A stretch of 17,144 nt of DNA. Source: Rhizophlyctis rosea. Its lineage: Eukaryota > Chytridiomycota > Chytridiomycetes > Rhizophlyctidales > Rhizophlyctidaceae. The notes below the pieces were generated by a model. That model saw nothing but the letters and a program-made list of their open reading frames with translations, did no database searches and had not been told where the DNA came from. Positions 1 through 9,798 of the stretch are shown piece by piece. Each line of letters begins with the position of its first letter. Position 1 is the first letter of the stretch. The translations under genes and the position numbers were made by a program. The stretch is taken from positions 1-17,144 of the forward strand of contig JADGJC010000521.1 of assembly GCA_027596075.1 (NCBI GenBank), written 5' to 3'.

Positions 1-2060
1 AAAAACACGTAAGCGATCGACGTGATTACATAAGGGTCACGTGATCCTGACTAAGCTAATAAATCAGTCACATGTTAATCTATCTAACCAATCATGTGAC
101 ACGTCGAACTACCAGACGCGTCCTACTAGTCCGCATCCCTGCATCTATGCCATGTGGACTGGTGACTATATATTCCTCGACCTTTATGTGACGTTATAGC
201 ACTCTTAATAACAGATTGAATAGTGGTTTATATCCCCTCAACACATTGATCCGTCACACCATCAGTGGCACGGGCCCTTCATTCCTGCCATCATGATTTG
301 CAGTCTGATCGTGGCCACCGATTGGCACCCGTAAAACTCCTCTGATACACTTTATCTCTCCATCGCCCCAGTCTCCAACTTTGCTAACACACAACTCACC
401 CGATGATCACATCTCCCGATTGTGAACTGCTTTTATTGGATGACGATCAACACACCATCCGAATTCAGCAAAGCCCCGACATGTCACCGACACTTGGAAG
501 CATTTCATTGGTTCGTCAATATCACACCATCCCTTGCCGATGCTCTGAATTGGTAAGATAGAGGGAGTGTATAGTTCAGAGTTGTTTGTATGTAATTTGT
601 AAAAGGCGACTCTGTTCAAAAACAGCCCCCCTCTGTCAAGGGCATCGCGGATGTCAGTTAGTTTTCGACCTAGAATTCTCTAGTCAACTTTCCGCACCTT
701 TGAACGAAACTGGTTGGCACTTAGCAACACTTGTTGGGTTTACATTTCCTCGCTGGCAGGCCAACACTTGGTATTCTGTGCTCTGTGTTCGTCATATTCA
801 ATTCTGTTTAAGTATCGTCGACGGACTCTGAAAATACACTACTTGCCAAACTCTGAGTCCCTTTCCAGCATCGTCCACCAACTCCATACTTATTCCCCCG
901 TGATCAAAATGTCACAATTCAAGAGGCCGGTATGCGGTCAAAAAAAATGCTAGAGTCTAGTATATTAGTTGCAAAATGTGCCGCTTGCTGCTCTCTGTTG
1001 TTTGAGTTCAGTGGGATCATAGTGAAAAGTGGTTGCGTTCACCCTTGCACAGTACCAACGACCGGACATATTGATCACGGAATCAATGCAGCAGACACTC
1101 ATCCAGGACGCGAGCTGGCTCGGAGCATTGCACCTTAACCAAAAACAGAAACAGAACGTGTGCGCCACCGACTGGAACGCGCCACGAACTGCAATTTAAC
1201 CAAAAAAGGCAGGCGCCACCATTGACGCGTGCCCATAAAGGAAAGCGTCACCGTGTGCCTCTTGTGTCTCTATATCGGGCGGATGTGGATGTACTGTGTC
1301 AACATCTTCTCTGCAATCCGCCCAAATTTCCCGTTCTGACTTCCACACTCCCAGTAGTGGGAATTTGCCTTACATGCATGGATTATTTCATTATGTGACA
1401 GATTATATGCATTTTTCGATAGATATGACACAGAATACTCTAATTAGTATGCTGAACTTGTCACTGAATTTATATTGTAAATACTGGAACTGCAAAGCAG
1501 TTCAGAAGAGGAAGCAAAACTCGCCAGATACTCATGCTGTGATAAGTCCTCCCCTTCACTTTCAGGTGACTAACCTTGTCCAAGTTCCAGTGGCTTGTTA
1601 TGGGTTCGACCTCCATGGAAAATATTCCCTGGACATGTGGTGGGACTCACGTGAGTTGCCCCGTTAGGAAAATTGAATTTCTGGGAACCAACACTGGATC
1701 AATTGGAGATTTCTGGAGCCCAGGTAGATTTTCATTCTGGCTCAAAGGAGCCAAAACTCTGGAATGAAAGGGCTCATTTATGGCTGGGCAATTTCCTGCA
1801 ACTTATGGATTTTGGGGTAAATTTTGTTCACTGAAATATCAGTAACCGGCACATTTCACATTGATCAGGTGGCTTTTTGCCTATGCACCGTCAACATTGT
1901 GTATATTACCGCATATGGGCCTCTTGGGGGGAATACCTCTCTCCCTCAATATCCAACCATGCTGTGATAAGTCATGTGGCATATGACTTTTGCAATTTGT
2001 GGCGCCACGGCCGTGTTGGGGTCAAATTTACGTCCATTGCCCGGGGGTATGAGCCCCGCT
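1..2060. other. Intergenic stretch without a convincing gene
   Basis: Only short open frames (about 60-120 codons) occur on either strand, and none has recognisable motifs or a coherent exon structure. Small structures seen: three GTCACRTG motifs between 36 and 100; a TATATATT run at 167-174; an imperfect repeat in which TTAACCAAAAA followed by GCGCCACC occurs at 1135-1169 and again at 1196-1220; a 12-nt perfect palindrome ACTCACGTGAGT at 1645-1656; and a 16-nt exact repeat, CATGCTGTGATAAGTC, at 1533-1548 and 1958-1973. The stretch may hold promoter DNA of a gene beyond the left edge and old repeat fragments. I see no transposase or reverse-transcriptase motifs. Confidence 0.5.
36..100. promoter_or_regulatory. 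Cluster of E-box-like GTCACRTG motifs
   Basis: GTCACGTGAT lies at 36-45, GTCACATG at 67-74, and ATCATGTGAC (the reverse complement of GTCACATGAT) at 91-100. Motifs with a TCACGTGA core are bound by bHLH factors such as Cbf1/USF types in fungi. Three close variants within 65 nt suggest a regulatory region, perhaps of a gene to the left. Binding is inferred only from the motif. Confidence 0.3.
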
Positions 2061-2147
2061 TGTGACCCCAATTTCGGCGCGGAGGCACTGGGGGCACAGT
2101 GGAGGGCACTATTGGCAATTGGGAGTACGGGTCCTATGAAAGTTTGA

Positions 2148-2219
2148 GGGATAAACAAGACGATGGGCGCAAGGATAAACAAGACGATCAGCACAAGGAT
2201 AAACAAGGCGATCATCACC
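2148..2219 (+). repeat. 24-bp minisatellite, three copies
   Basis: Three contiguous 24-nt units start at 2148, 2172 and 2196 and share the core GGATAAACAAGRCGAT. The unit length is a multiple of three. On the plus strand one frame reads it as repeated KDKQDDQH-like octapeptides, upstream of a TAG stop at about 2226. This fits expansion inside a former coding exon of the degraded gene that follows. Confidence 0.8.
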
Positions 2220-2350
2220 AGCAGTAGGAACTTTATGAGGGTGTCATTCACCTTCCAACCTCAGGCGAGGCGCGCACCACATCTTGTGGAAAGCACACGC
2301 TCCACTAGGCACCTTTGGCCATCTCATGTATCTCATCTGTTGATTTACAG

Positions 2351-3071
2351 ACTCAAACTTCTCAATGGGCTCCTCCCTCAGGTGCGCCATTGCTCCCGCC
2401 AACTATCCCACTCCCACTACATCCTTCACTCCGCACACACCCACACTCGCACACCCCATCCATCCACCGTGTCGGTCCAACCTCCTGGGACATCGTGCTG
2501 GAGAATGTTTACTGCATCAACTCCTTCACTAAAAAGTGGCAGTGGTGCGCTGCATACATTATTGCAGGCAACAAGGACAAAGATATCTCCTACATTTTCA
2601 ACAATGAAACCAAAGCGAGCGATCATTCCATTTTGAGGTGGGACACCACTGGCGGTCCGTGTCTTCTGCTGACAGGAAAGGATGATCAGCGGTCAGAGTT
2701 TTGTCAGAGTACAAGATTTGGGTACAGTGAGAACTTCAAAGCCGCGAGTGTTATCCAAGAGATGAAGGGAAGGGTATCAGTCCAGCACAATTGAAGTCTT
2801 TACCCTGGAGGGAGTGGATGGGTTTGTGCGTTGGATTGATGCTCTCTACCCTATCTTTACCTCGAAATGTGACGTGTGTAATATGATAAGTTACCTCGAA
2901 ATGTGACGTGTGTAATATGATAAGTTACACTCTGTTCGCCGTAAGTTGAGGCGCTGGTAAATAACATGTATCCGACGAGAACGAGTCGAACAGCTTGAGT
3001 CTCTTCGTACTTTGGGGTATCTGGTCAGGCAGCGGAATGCTTGTAAGTTTGGGATGGCAAACGACCCATGA
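2351..3071 (+). pseudogene. Degraded protein-coding gene, family not recognised
   Basis: An acceptor-like TTGATTTACAG ends at 2350. From 2351 a plus-strand frame reads through a Pro/His/Ser-rich stretch into about 95 residues of ordinary protein composition (for example WDIVLENVYCINSF and YIFNNETKASDHSILRWD) up to about 2774. The frame then ends with TGA at 2792, but coding-like sequence continues one frame over from 2784 (STIEVFTLEGVDGFVRWIDA), which implies a one-base frameshift. That frame meets a 34-bp tandem duplication at 2857-2924 and stops at 2904. If the two copies are counted as one, it would reach a clean GTAAGT donor at 2941; an acceptor at 2993 leads to a further open segment (LESLRTLGYLVRQRN) ending at 3071. 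Two separate lesions argue for a pseudogene. Sequencing error or an unrecognised intron could explain the first one but not easily the second. I do not recognise the family. Confidence 0.5.
2857..2928. repeat. 34-bp perfect tandem duplication
   Basis: The 34-nt unit beginning TTACCTCGAAATGTGACG occupies 2857-2890 and is repeated exactly at 2891-2924, followed by a further TTAC (2925-2928). The copies are identical, so the duplication is probably recent. Its length is not a multiple of three, and it shifts the open plus-strand frame it lies in. Confidence 0.95.
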
Positions 3072-3432
3072 AAATGCCGCTTGCCAAAGCTGGATTGAGA
3101 CTTCAAGGTGTAATACATCTGTGCGGTACTACAGTGGTAGTTGTGGTGAAGGCGTGTTGTTCACATCTCGCAATTCCTTCAGCTACAGCAGCAGCCACAT
3201 TGTGAAATGATTGCACCATACCTCACCCGTTGACGTTCAATCGGTGTATATTGCGCACCATATGAGTGGGCAGGCGCCTTCTGTGCCTATGAGCATATTG
3301 AATCGCACAAAGTGGAGCAGGAGCTGGGCCACATTCCTGCACGAATATGGTCGAACTGCAAAGCATTACATATATCAATCGTGACAAAGATCACCTCCAC
3401 AACGACGAATCATTCTAAATCCCAATCATATG
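3072..3432. other. Spacer between degraded gene and the 3' end of AP-3 delta
   Basis: Plus-strand frames stay open in short pieces here; one reads through AYEHIESHKVEQELGHI near 3290-3340 and may be further debris of the degraded gene upstream. The part nearest 3432 should hold the 3' untranslated region of the minus-strand AP-3 delta gene. No clear polyadenylation signal was identified. Confidence 0.3.
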
Positions 3433-6400
3433 TTACAACTCCGCACCCCACTCTCCAATCTCTTCCACTAACCCATCGATCAACCCCCGACTGCCACTCT
3501 TCAGCTCCACACTCAAAAAGCTCCTCTCCGCCGCTCCCTTCCCCCGTCCCCTCCCACCAGCTCCACCACTCTTTACTTTCACCAAGCCCGCCACATACCA
3601 CCCCTGCCGGCTCCTTCCAAACACACTAGCGGCTCCCGCAACCAACTCAACAATGACCAATCTTGTTCGTCGCGCAAGTGCGGCAATCGTATCTGGCAAA
3701 GCCTCTGCCGTGACTGCAGCAGACGGGACAGAGAACTGGGTGGACGCGCTGAAGGGGAAGTTGTTTGCATCTGTGAGGAGGTTGGTGAAAGTTTCGGGAT
3801 CTATGGATGACGTGTTGGGCGGTTGGAGGTTTACACTGGACGGAAGAGGGATGGCAAGAGGTATTGTCTTTATATCCTTTTTAAGCTGATGAATTGTAAA
3901 CGGTTAATTCGCAGTGATGCTGGAAGGGCGGAACATAGTCCCAACGAACCTGATACGTCAGAAGTCCTTCTACAATGGTGGGTGGCACCATCAAATGTGG
4001 ATTTTCAAGTGGCAATACCGCAACAAAGTTGATCGCTTCCGACGGCGTCCCCACGTCGATAGGCCCATCCACTTCCAACGTGCCCTCCTCTACTCGCATC
4101 AGCCCGGTGCCAGTTACCTCAAGCTTCGCCTTGGTAACAGGACCATCTCCACTGACATCAATAACCAACGTTATACCTATGGAGAACATAGTTTCCGAAG
4201 TGCCTTCCGTGATGACCTGCCACTTGAAACCCTGTGGAAGCCCAATTAGTCCCTATGCTATCGCAATGACGGTGGGGTTGATACCTACAACTGAGAGCAC
4301 ATCATCATCTGCAATTCCCACAACATCAACTTCGTTGTTGATCTCTAATGGTTTTTGCATAGGGACTGGCACAGGAACGTCTAAATTTGCTTGCACAGGG
4401 GCAGGTGAGCGTATCCGTTCGTAAGCCGCTTCTCCTTCTGGGACTGTAAGGGGCGCCGGCGTTCGGATAGGTGGTGTTTGGTGCGATCTTGGTGGTGTAG
4501 ATGGTAATGACACAGCTGGAGATGATGTATCTGTTGCCGCGATTTCCTGGTGCAAAAATAGTCGCATGAGGTTCGCAAATTAACTCGTTTGCGTTCAGCA
4601 ATTGTGCAACCTATCAACATACTGCCTTCTTCTTCTTCTTCTTCTTTTTGTCCCCACCCTCCAGACTCTCCGCTCCCGCTCCCTCCTCCGCTTTCTTCTT
4701 CTTCTTCTTTTTCACCTTCAATTGATCTCCATCCTTATCCGCCTCCTTCTCTTTCTTCTTCGGGATTTTTTTCCTTTGAACGGACAACTCCAGCCGCGGC
4801 GCCTCCACCGGCGCCGGCGCGACAGGTATGTCGTCTTCCGGATTGACGGTCAGATCCACACTCATCACTGCCATGGTGTCGGGATCTATTTGCTTCTGCC
4901 TCCTATCCTCCTCATCACTATCAACATCCGCCGCTCCTTCCGGCATTTCGCTGCCACGATTGATCTCATATGAAACAGTAGGGACAGGCGGTGGTGATGG
5001 TTCACGCGGCGTAACACGCTTTTTCCCCTTCTTGGTCTTTTTGCCCTTCATAGCCTGCTTTCCAGCCTGCAGTGGCGGCAACCCGCCATCGATTTTGAGA
5101 TGCATGATCGGTATGCTATCTACATCATCATGCGCCGATCCGGCATACTCCGATCCAGATTCGTGTGATGGAATGTAGAATGGGTCATTTCTTCGGCGTT
5201 CCGCTTGTTCTCGACGACGCTTGATGTGATTCGATTGTCATAACACAACGATATGCAATGATACATTACAGACATAGCGACCACTTACTCGAGCAGCGTC
5301 CGCCGGATCTTCCACATATTCCCTTCTTTTCCCCTCATTTCCGTAGCCACTTCCGCCTCCAAACTCGCCATAATCTTCATCGGCCTCCTCCTCTTGCACT
5401 ACTTCTGGCTCGGGCTCATGAATCCATGCATCCAAATTCAACCCTTCTGGAACTGGCACCTTCTTTTGAGCTTTAGGTGCAACTGGATTCAATTCGCCAT
5501 TAAACAGTGTGGACAGTTCTGCGATGATCGGAGGGACAGTAAATTGATCTTCCTTGCCCGATTCGGCGTCTAACGATTGATATGCGTCCGGGCCAATCGA
5601 CGAGGACGAAGCGGGGCTCAAAGGAATCAGCGTTAGAATCTCCGATGCCATACATGCCTGAAATACACCGTCAGTTTACGAAGGCTACCCATTTGTGATG
5701 CAATGGGAGCACTGACCCGCTCTTGAACTTCTAGATCGGGGCTTGTTACAAATCGTTGCAAACCATCAATAACCAGCTGCGAAACGGTCCCAAAGCTCTC
5801 GCCAGATGAATGTCTCACGACATCAAAATTTGCCCAGAACGTATATATCTTCAAAATGTTCTGAATGTAAACGGCCTGGATAATTGGCGATAGCCGGCCG
5901 GCCCCCGCTTTGAGAAGGAGTTGGAGAACGTCCACCGGTGAGGGTAGCATGCTGAATGGTAATATACGATGTTCATCAATATGTGACGTGATGTCAGAAA
6001 GTGTCATTGCACTCATCAATACTCACCTAACATATTCGCCGACAATCCAAGCAGCTCCATACAAAACCCCAGAATTCGTTTTCTCCTGTGTAGCAGAATA
6101 GAGCAAAGCTTCATTTCCCAGCAACCGAATCTACAGCAGTAGTGTTATTAAGCACAAGCGTTGGCATGCACATGATGTAGTGCAAGGCCGATGGCCAAAG
6201 CATACCATAGCTTTAACAGCGAATTCCCTGACATTCTTCACCCTCACGCAAACATCCACGATCTGCCCAGTGAGGGCGTGCCCCACGTTTACGCCCGTAA
6301 CCGACACCAGATCTATCAGAACGGTCATGTACCACTCGAAGTTGATGACATTGGCGTATGTGTCCCGCGAACACATGGAAATGATCCGAGAGATCACTTC

Positions 6401-8036
6401 TTGGCGGTATATGGGATCTGCAGACGGGCCGGTGGCAGTTGGGGGTGGGTACGAGGCTCGAGCATCGGAGGTAGCTTCTGCGCGGGCAGGGAGGATTTGA
6501 GCCATGAGCCGCCGTACAATGTCTACCAGATTTCGTTGATTCACCTGTTGCAACCATGTTTAACTATGCTTACATAGATCAATACGGGTGCACTTACCAC
6601 TCCTGTGACTAGTTCGAGAGCGCGCATGCGGATGCTGACATCCGCGTCATCTAAGCATTGCAGAATCATGTCTTTGTGCTCAATCACCGCTTTGGGGCGA
6701 ACAGCGAGGAGTTTGGATAATGCCAGCAATCCCAAATATTTGACTGAATCACAGGATCAATGACGTTCGGATAACGGGAAATTGCCAAATGAACTCACGG
6801 TTTTGATCCGGCTCCTCTATGAACAATTTCAATTTGGAGACGCACAGACGAGCCAGTGCTGAATCAGTCTCCTCGTTCTCCCCATTTTCGGTTTCCGGCC
6901 CAATCATATTCCCCGTGATCACCGTTTGTATGCATTCGTACAGAAGCGACATTGCTGGTGTGTTTTGAATGAGCGTTGTTATTGGTGAGATAAGCTTTTT
7001 TGTGAGGCGAGGTTCTAGCGGAGTAAGTGCGGCAAACTATTTAATCAATTTGTTAGCAGCCATCAACGAAACTGAATGAGCTTCACACGCACCAGTTTGA
7101 TTATCTTGATCAGCATCCAATTGTTAGTGGAATTTGTGAGCAGACCGTACAGCTGTGGAGCCAGTGGCAGATAGCTCTTTGGATTCTTCCGCGCAAGCTC
7201 GCATACTACATTGACGGCAGCAGAAACAACAGCTGCAGGCGATGCATTAGTAGCGTACACTACTCAACGCAATTCTTTCACTTACAGGGGTCAGGATCAG
7301 AAAGCTTCTCTTTCAAGCGGGGAAAGGCTAGGCGCAGCGCTTCTGGATACTTCAAGAAGAGCTTATAGAGTACAAGAATAACCCGCTTGCGAATGTACGG
7401 CCTGGAATGATTCAGCATGGAGATAAGGTCAGGACACAGATCACGAGCAAGGTCCGGTGTTACGATCTGTGCGAGAGCATTGAGTGCTGCTGACGCCTCC
7501 AAGAAGTTGTTGGAGGACAGATCCTGAGAGCAGAAGGTTTGAGCCAATGAAATCATATGATGCGCATAATGAAGAGACGCACTTTCTTGATCAAATTGGT
7601 GCACAGCATCAATACATCGGTATCTTGACGGAAGGACACCGCAGCCGCACGATAACCGATCCGCTTGTACTCGATTTTTGGGGACGACATCACCTCAATG
7701 ACGTGAAAGGAAGCCCATGACATATCATAGCCATGCATATGCAGCTGAGCTCTTTGAGTTAGTCTTTACGTGCTTGCAAATGAGTCGTCCTTCGTTGGAG
7801 AAGCAACTCACATATGTCAACTTCTGCACTGCTGCGGCTTTCAGGTCAGGGTCGCTCTTCTGTATTTCGACACGTATTTCGTCCAGGCATTGTGATATGT
7901 ATTTTGCTTCTGAGTTCTTGTTCGTCCGTATGCCTCTAATGAGATCTGTAAGGGACTGGAAACGAAATTGTCAGTCAGCAGTGGTGGGTGATCGATTGTC
8001 AACGGTTTGGGAAAGGGGACATGCCTTTTCGAACAT
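3433..8036 (-). CDS. APL5: AP-3 adaptor complex, delta subunit
   Basis: Large subunit of the AP-3 adaptor, which sorts cargo from Golgi/endosomes to the vacuole or lysosome-like organelles. My model has 15 exons: 8036-8025, 7955-7812, 7744-7583, 7523-7286, 7232-7093, 7036-6799, 6743-6598, 6544-6206, 6130-6027, 5951-5717, 5657-5289, 5219-4623, 4546-4289, 4231-3950, 3885-3433. They sum to 3717 nt (1238 residues) and phase agrees at every junction. Residues 1-586 form the adaptin HEAT-repeat trunk, with family blocks such as EAKYISQCLDEIR, TPDLARDL, STNNWMLIKIIKL, MSLLYECIQTVITGN and DLEVQER. Then come the delta signature ELNPVAPKAQKKVPVPEG (about 641-657), the RRREQAERRRNDPFYI block (from 710), a charged Lys-rich hinge with runs of seven and eight lysines (about 885-907), and an ear-like C-terminus resembling animal delta. 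Length matches animal delta (about 1150-1215). The start MFEKSLTDLIRG matches fungal N-termini. Identity is firm; the least certain splice sites are the donor at 4288 and the acceptor at 3886. Confidence 0.96.
7956..8024 (-). other. GC-AG intron 1 of AP-3 delta
   Basis: On the minus strand the first exon (Met-Phe-Glu-Lys) ends AAAAG and is followed by GCATGT rather than GT. The intron has a CTGAC branch-like site and ends TTTCCAG before the codons for SLTDLIRG. The nearest GT, two bases on, gives the wrong phase. AG|GCATGT fits the strong flanking consensus typical of GC-AG introns. Confidence 0.8.
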
Positions 8037-9110
8037 TGTCCTCGCCAACCAGCAAACACAACGTCCTGATCTATAAGAGCTCTGAACAACACCTGCCCCC
8101 TGTGTATGGGAAGTCTGGACAAAAATAGCTTTTTGAAATGCGATGGAGTGCACAGCACGTCGTTGACGTGAGCCCGAATATGGCCCAGGGTGGGCCAAAA
8201 TTGTCTGCTGAAGGCACGTCACCATTCTGGATAATTGGGATCCACTGTATGCTCCACATTGGATTGTACTCTCACGTAAGCGGCTGGAACCATTCCAGAG
8301 CTCATTGTAACAATGTAAAACAGACTGATTGCACCGGTCACTGGTACATTTGATTTCATGAAACTTTTTTGGTTTTGCACTTCATAGATGCAAGATAAAC
8401 CAAAGAAATGGGCACTCAACGATGCTTTGGATGAGTTTGAGAAAAGTAGGATTGATATGCCTAGATTCCGTAGTATGTGTAGATATGCAATGACATCGGT
8501 TTTAAACGTGCTCAACCAAGCCAAGGAGGAAACGAACCAGGAGATAAGGAAATGAAAGCATCACAAGTGTGAGCGCATTGTAGGGATGCTGTACAAGACC
8601 GACTTACTATCCTCACCTGAAACGCCAAAGCACTTCACAGAGCCAGTCCAAGCTCATCTCTTGATGACCAGGTCGATGTGGTTGCGCAATCCATTGGTCC
8701 GCTACTCTGCTCCTTCCCAGCACCGCCCTTCGGGTGATATCATCAACGTCAAAGTTCGGACGAATTGAAGAACCATTAGCGAAGTACAAACAGTGGACAA
8801 GAACCTTTAGCTCAACCCGTCTTTCTCACTTATCACTGGTGAGGTGCCCGTCGCGAGGCATGAGCACTGCCAGGCAAATGCGCCCGGCGGGAAGCAGCGA
8901 TACGTCAACACCTCAAGATACATCCTAGCAGCGTTCATCCTCCCATCGCCGCATATCGATTGGGTTGTGACTTCTGGCAAAGGCGCTTCCCAACCGTATT
9001 GGCTCTCTGAATATCCATACTATTCACCTTTGGCTCCTTACTTTCCTGCGCTCTTTCTTTGACTCTCTCGAGTCGCCTCAATCAGAGCGGCGACACCCAC
9101 ATACATCAGA
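8037..9110 (-). other. Unresolved exon-like segments upstream of AP-3 delta
   Basis: Several minus-strand segments look coding but are not joined by obvious splice sites. A possible start at 9106 (MYVGVAALIEATRESQ) ends in phase 2 at a GTAAGG donor at 9041; after an acceptor at 8974, an in-phase frame runs from 8973 to a TAA at 8809-8807 (GDGRMNAARMYLEVLTYRC). This pair alone would encode a 76-residue protein. A second open segment, about 8804-8616 (FANGSSIRPNFDVDDITRR, then PGHQEMSLDWLCEVLWRF), ends at a CAG|GTGAGG donor. A third, 8219 to about 8350, ends VQSNVEHTVDPNYPEW before TGA. A fourth, about 8215-8040, includes GHIRAHVNDVLCTPSHFKK and RGQVLFRALIDQDVVFAGW. It could be one intron-rich gene, a decayed gene, or the 5' leader of AP-3 delta. 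No family recognised. Confidence 0.3.
8388..8555 (+). CDS. Candidate 55-residue small protein or exon
   Basis: The frame from ATG 8388 to TGA 8555 encodes a charged, helix-prone peptide (WALNDALDEFEKSRIDMPRF, later LNQAKEETNQEIRK). It is preceded at once by a pyrimidine-rich run ending TTCATAG that could be an intron acceptor, with a possible GTAAGC donor at about 8276 after an upstream frame. The antisense strand here reads as a hydrophobic Leu/Phe-rich frame, as expected for the shadow of a Lys/Glu-rich coding strand. It overlaps the region of unresolved minus-strand exons, so only one interpretation can hold at each base. No family recognised. Confidence 0.25.
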   Translation: MQDKPKKWALNDALDEFEKSRIDMPRFRSMCRYAMTSVLNVLNQAKEETNQEIRK

Positions 9111-9507
9111 AGAATGGATCGCAACGGGTGAGACGATGAGCGCGGTTGTGTGTGAAGCTTCGTAAGAGGTTGCGGGGCGTGAAAAGCAACCATTGACGAG
9201 CTCGCGAGCAGAGGCGACGCAAAGTCTCTTGTAAAACTCTGACCCGATACACAGCACAGAGTGAATGGGTTTCTATCTCCACTCCCATTCCGCCTATTCC
9301 ATTTCGAGCAAGAGCAACGTTTATCTCAGCCCTCATGAGAATTTGTGCATTGATGGATGAACTTATCAGTTTCATTCGGGTGTGCAGTAAACACCAACTC
9401 CGAGCACCAATAGAACATCATGAGAGAGATCGAAAAGCGTGGGACTACGCCTAGAACTATCAGTGGTGGGTTTCGGCGAACTTTTAGTTTGAGCAAGAGA
9501 CTTACTT

Positions 9508-9717
9508 TGCTCCGCCCCTGACGAGACACCGTATCTCGGCAAAATCATTGAGTAAGGGGAGAGAGACCGTCTCTTTCTCACTTAAATGCAGGGATTCCAA
9601 CATCATGACGTCACAATAATCTACATCATGCCAGCATTTCCCGCCGTCCCCATATACTGATTCAATGCCAGATTGATAAAAAGTCACGAGAGCCTGAACC
9701 TGCCGTCCATCGTTCAC
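9508..9717 (-). other. Minus-strand open frame with plausible donor
   Basis: From ATG 9717 the frame reads about 70 codons (MNDGRQVQALVTFYQSG, then GDGGKCWHDVDYCDVMMLES) to a GCAAA|GTAAGT donor-like site at 9508-9507. An acceptor around 9450 would let it continue for about 24 more residues before a stop. The composition is protein-like but no family is recognised. It is divergent from the plus-strand frame at 9799, and the two would share a promoter region. Confidence 0.22.
9606..9613. promoter_or_regulatory. CRE palindrome TGACGTCA
   Basis: A perfect TGACGTCA, the classic bZIP (ATF/CREB) site, lies about 190 nt upstream of the ATG at 9799. It also falls inside the uncertain minus-strand frame at 9508-9717. 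A function in transcription is inferred from the motif only. Confidence 0.25.
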
Positions 9718-9750
9718 CGCACAAAGCTACAAACAGCATCCAACCCGCCC

Positions 9751-9757
9751 TATATTC
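9751..9757 (+). promoter_or_regulatory. TATA-like element
   Basis: TATATTC follows a C-rich run and sits 42 nt before the ATG in a good context (GACCATGG) at 9799. This spacing would give a short leader. The same TATATTC string occurs at 16071, upstream of the edge gene. Confidence 0.25.
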
Positions 9758-9798
9758 TCGAAGTATTCACGATGTGAGTAAAGGACAAAATCTCGACC

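Noticed and set aside
1600..1625. GGTTCGACC resembling a tRNA B box
   Set aside because: The remaining bases do not match the B-box consensus, and no A box, acceptor stem or anticodon arm can be drawn upstream.
3410..3770. Overlapping plus- and minus-strand frames, including a Ser/Pro-rich plus frame ending at 3629
   Set aside because: They are shadows of the last AP-3 delta exon; the phase continuous with the preceding exon and with the family C-terminus is the one ending at 3433.
4602..4973. Plus-strand Leu/Ser-rich frames and a CTT/TTC repeat that looks like a microsatellite
   Set aside because: The repeat is the reverse complement of the lysine codons of the AP-3 delta hinge; the frames are its shadows.
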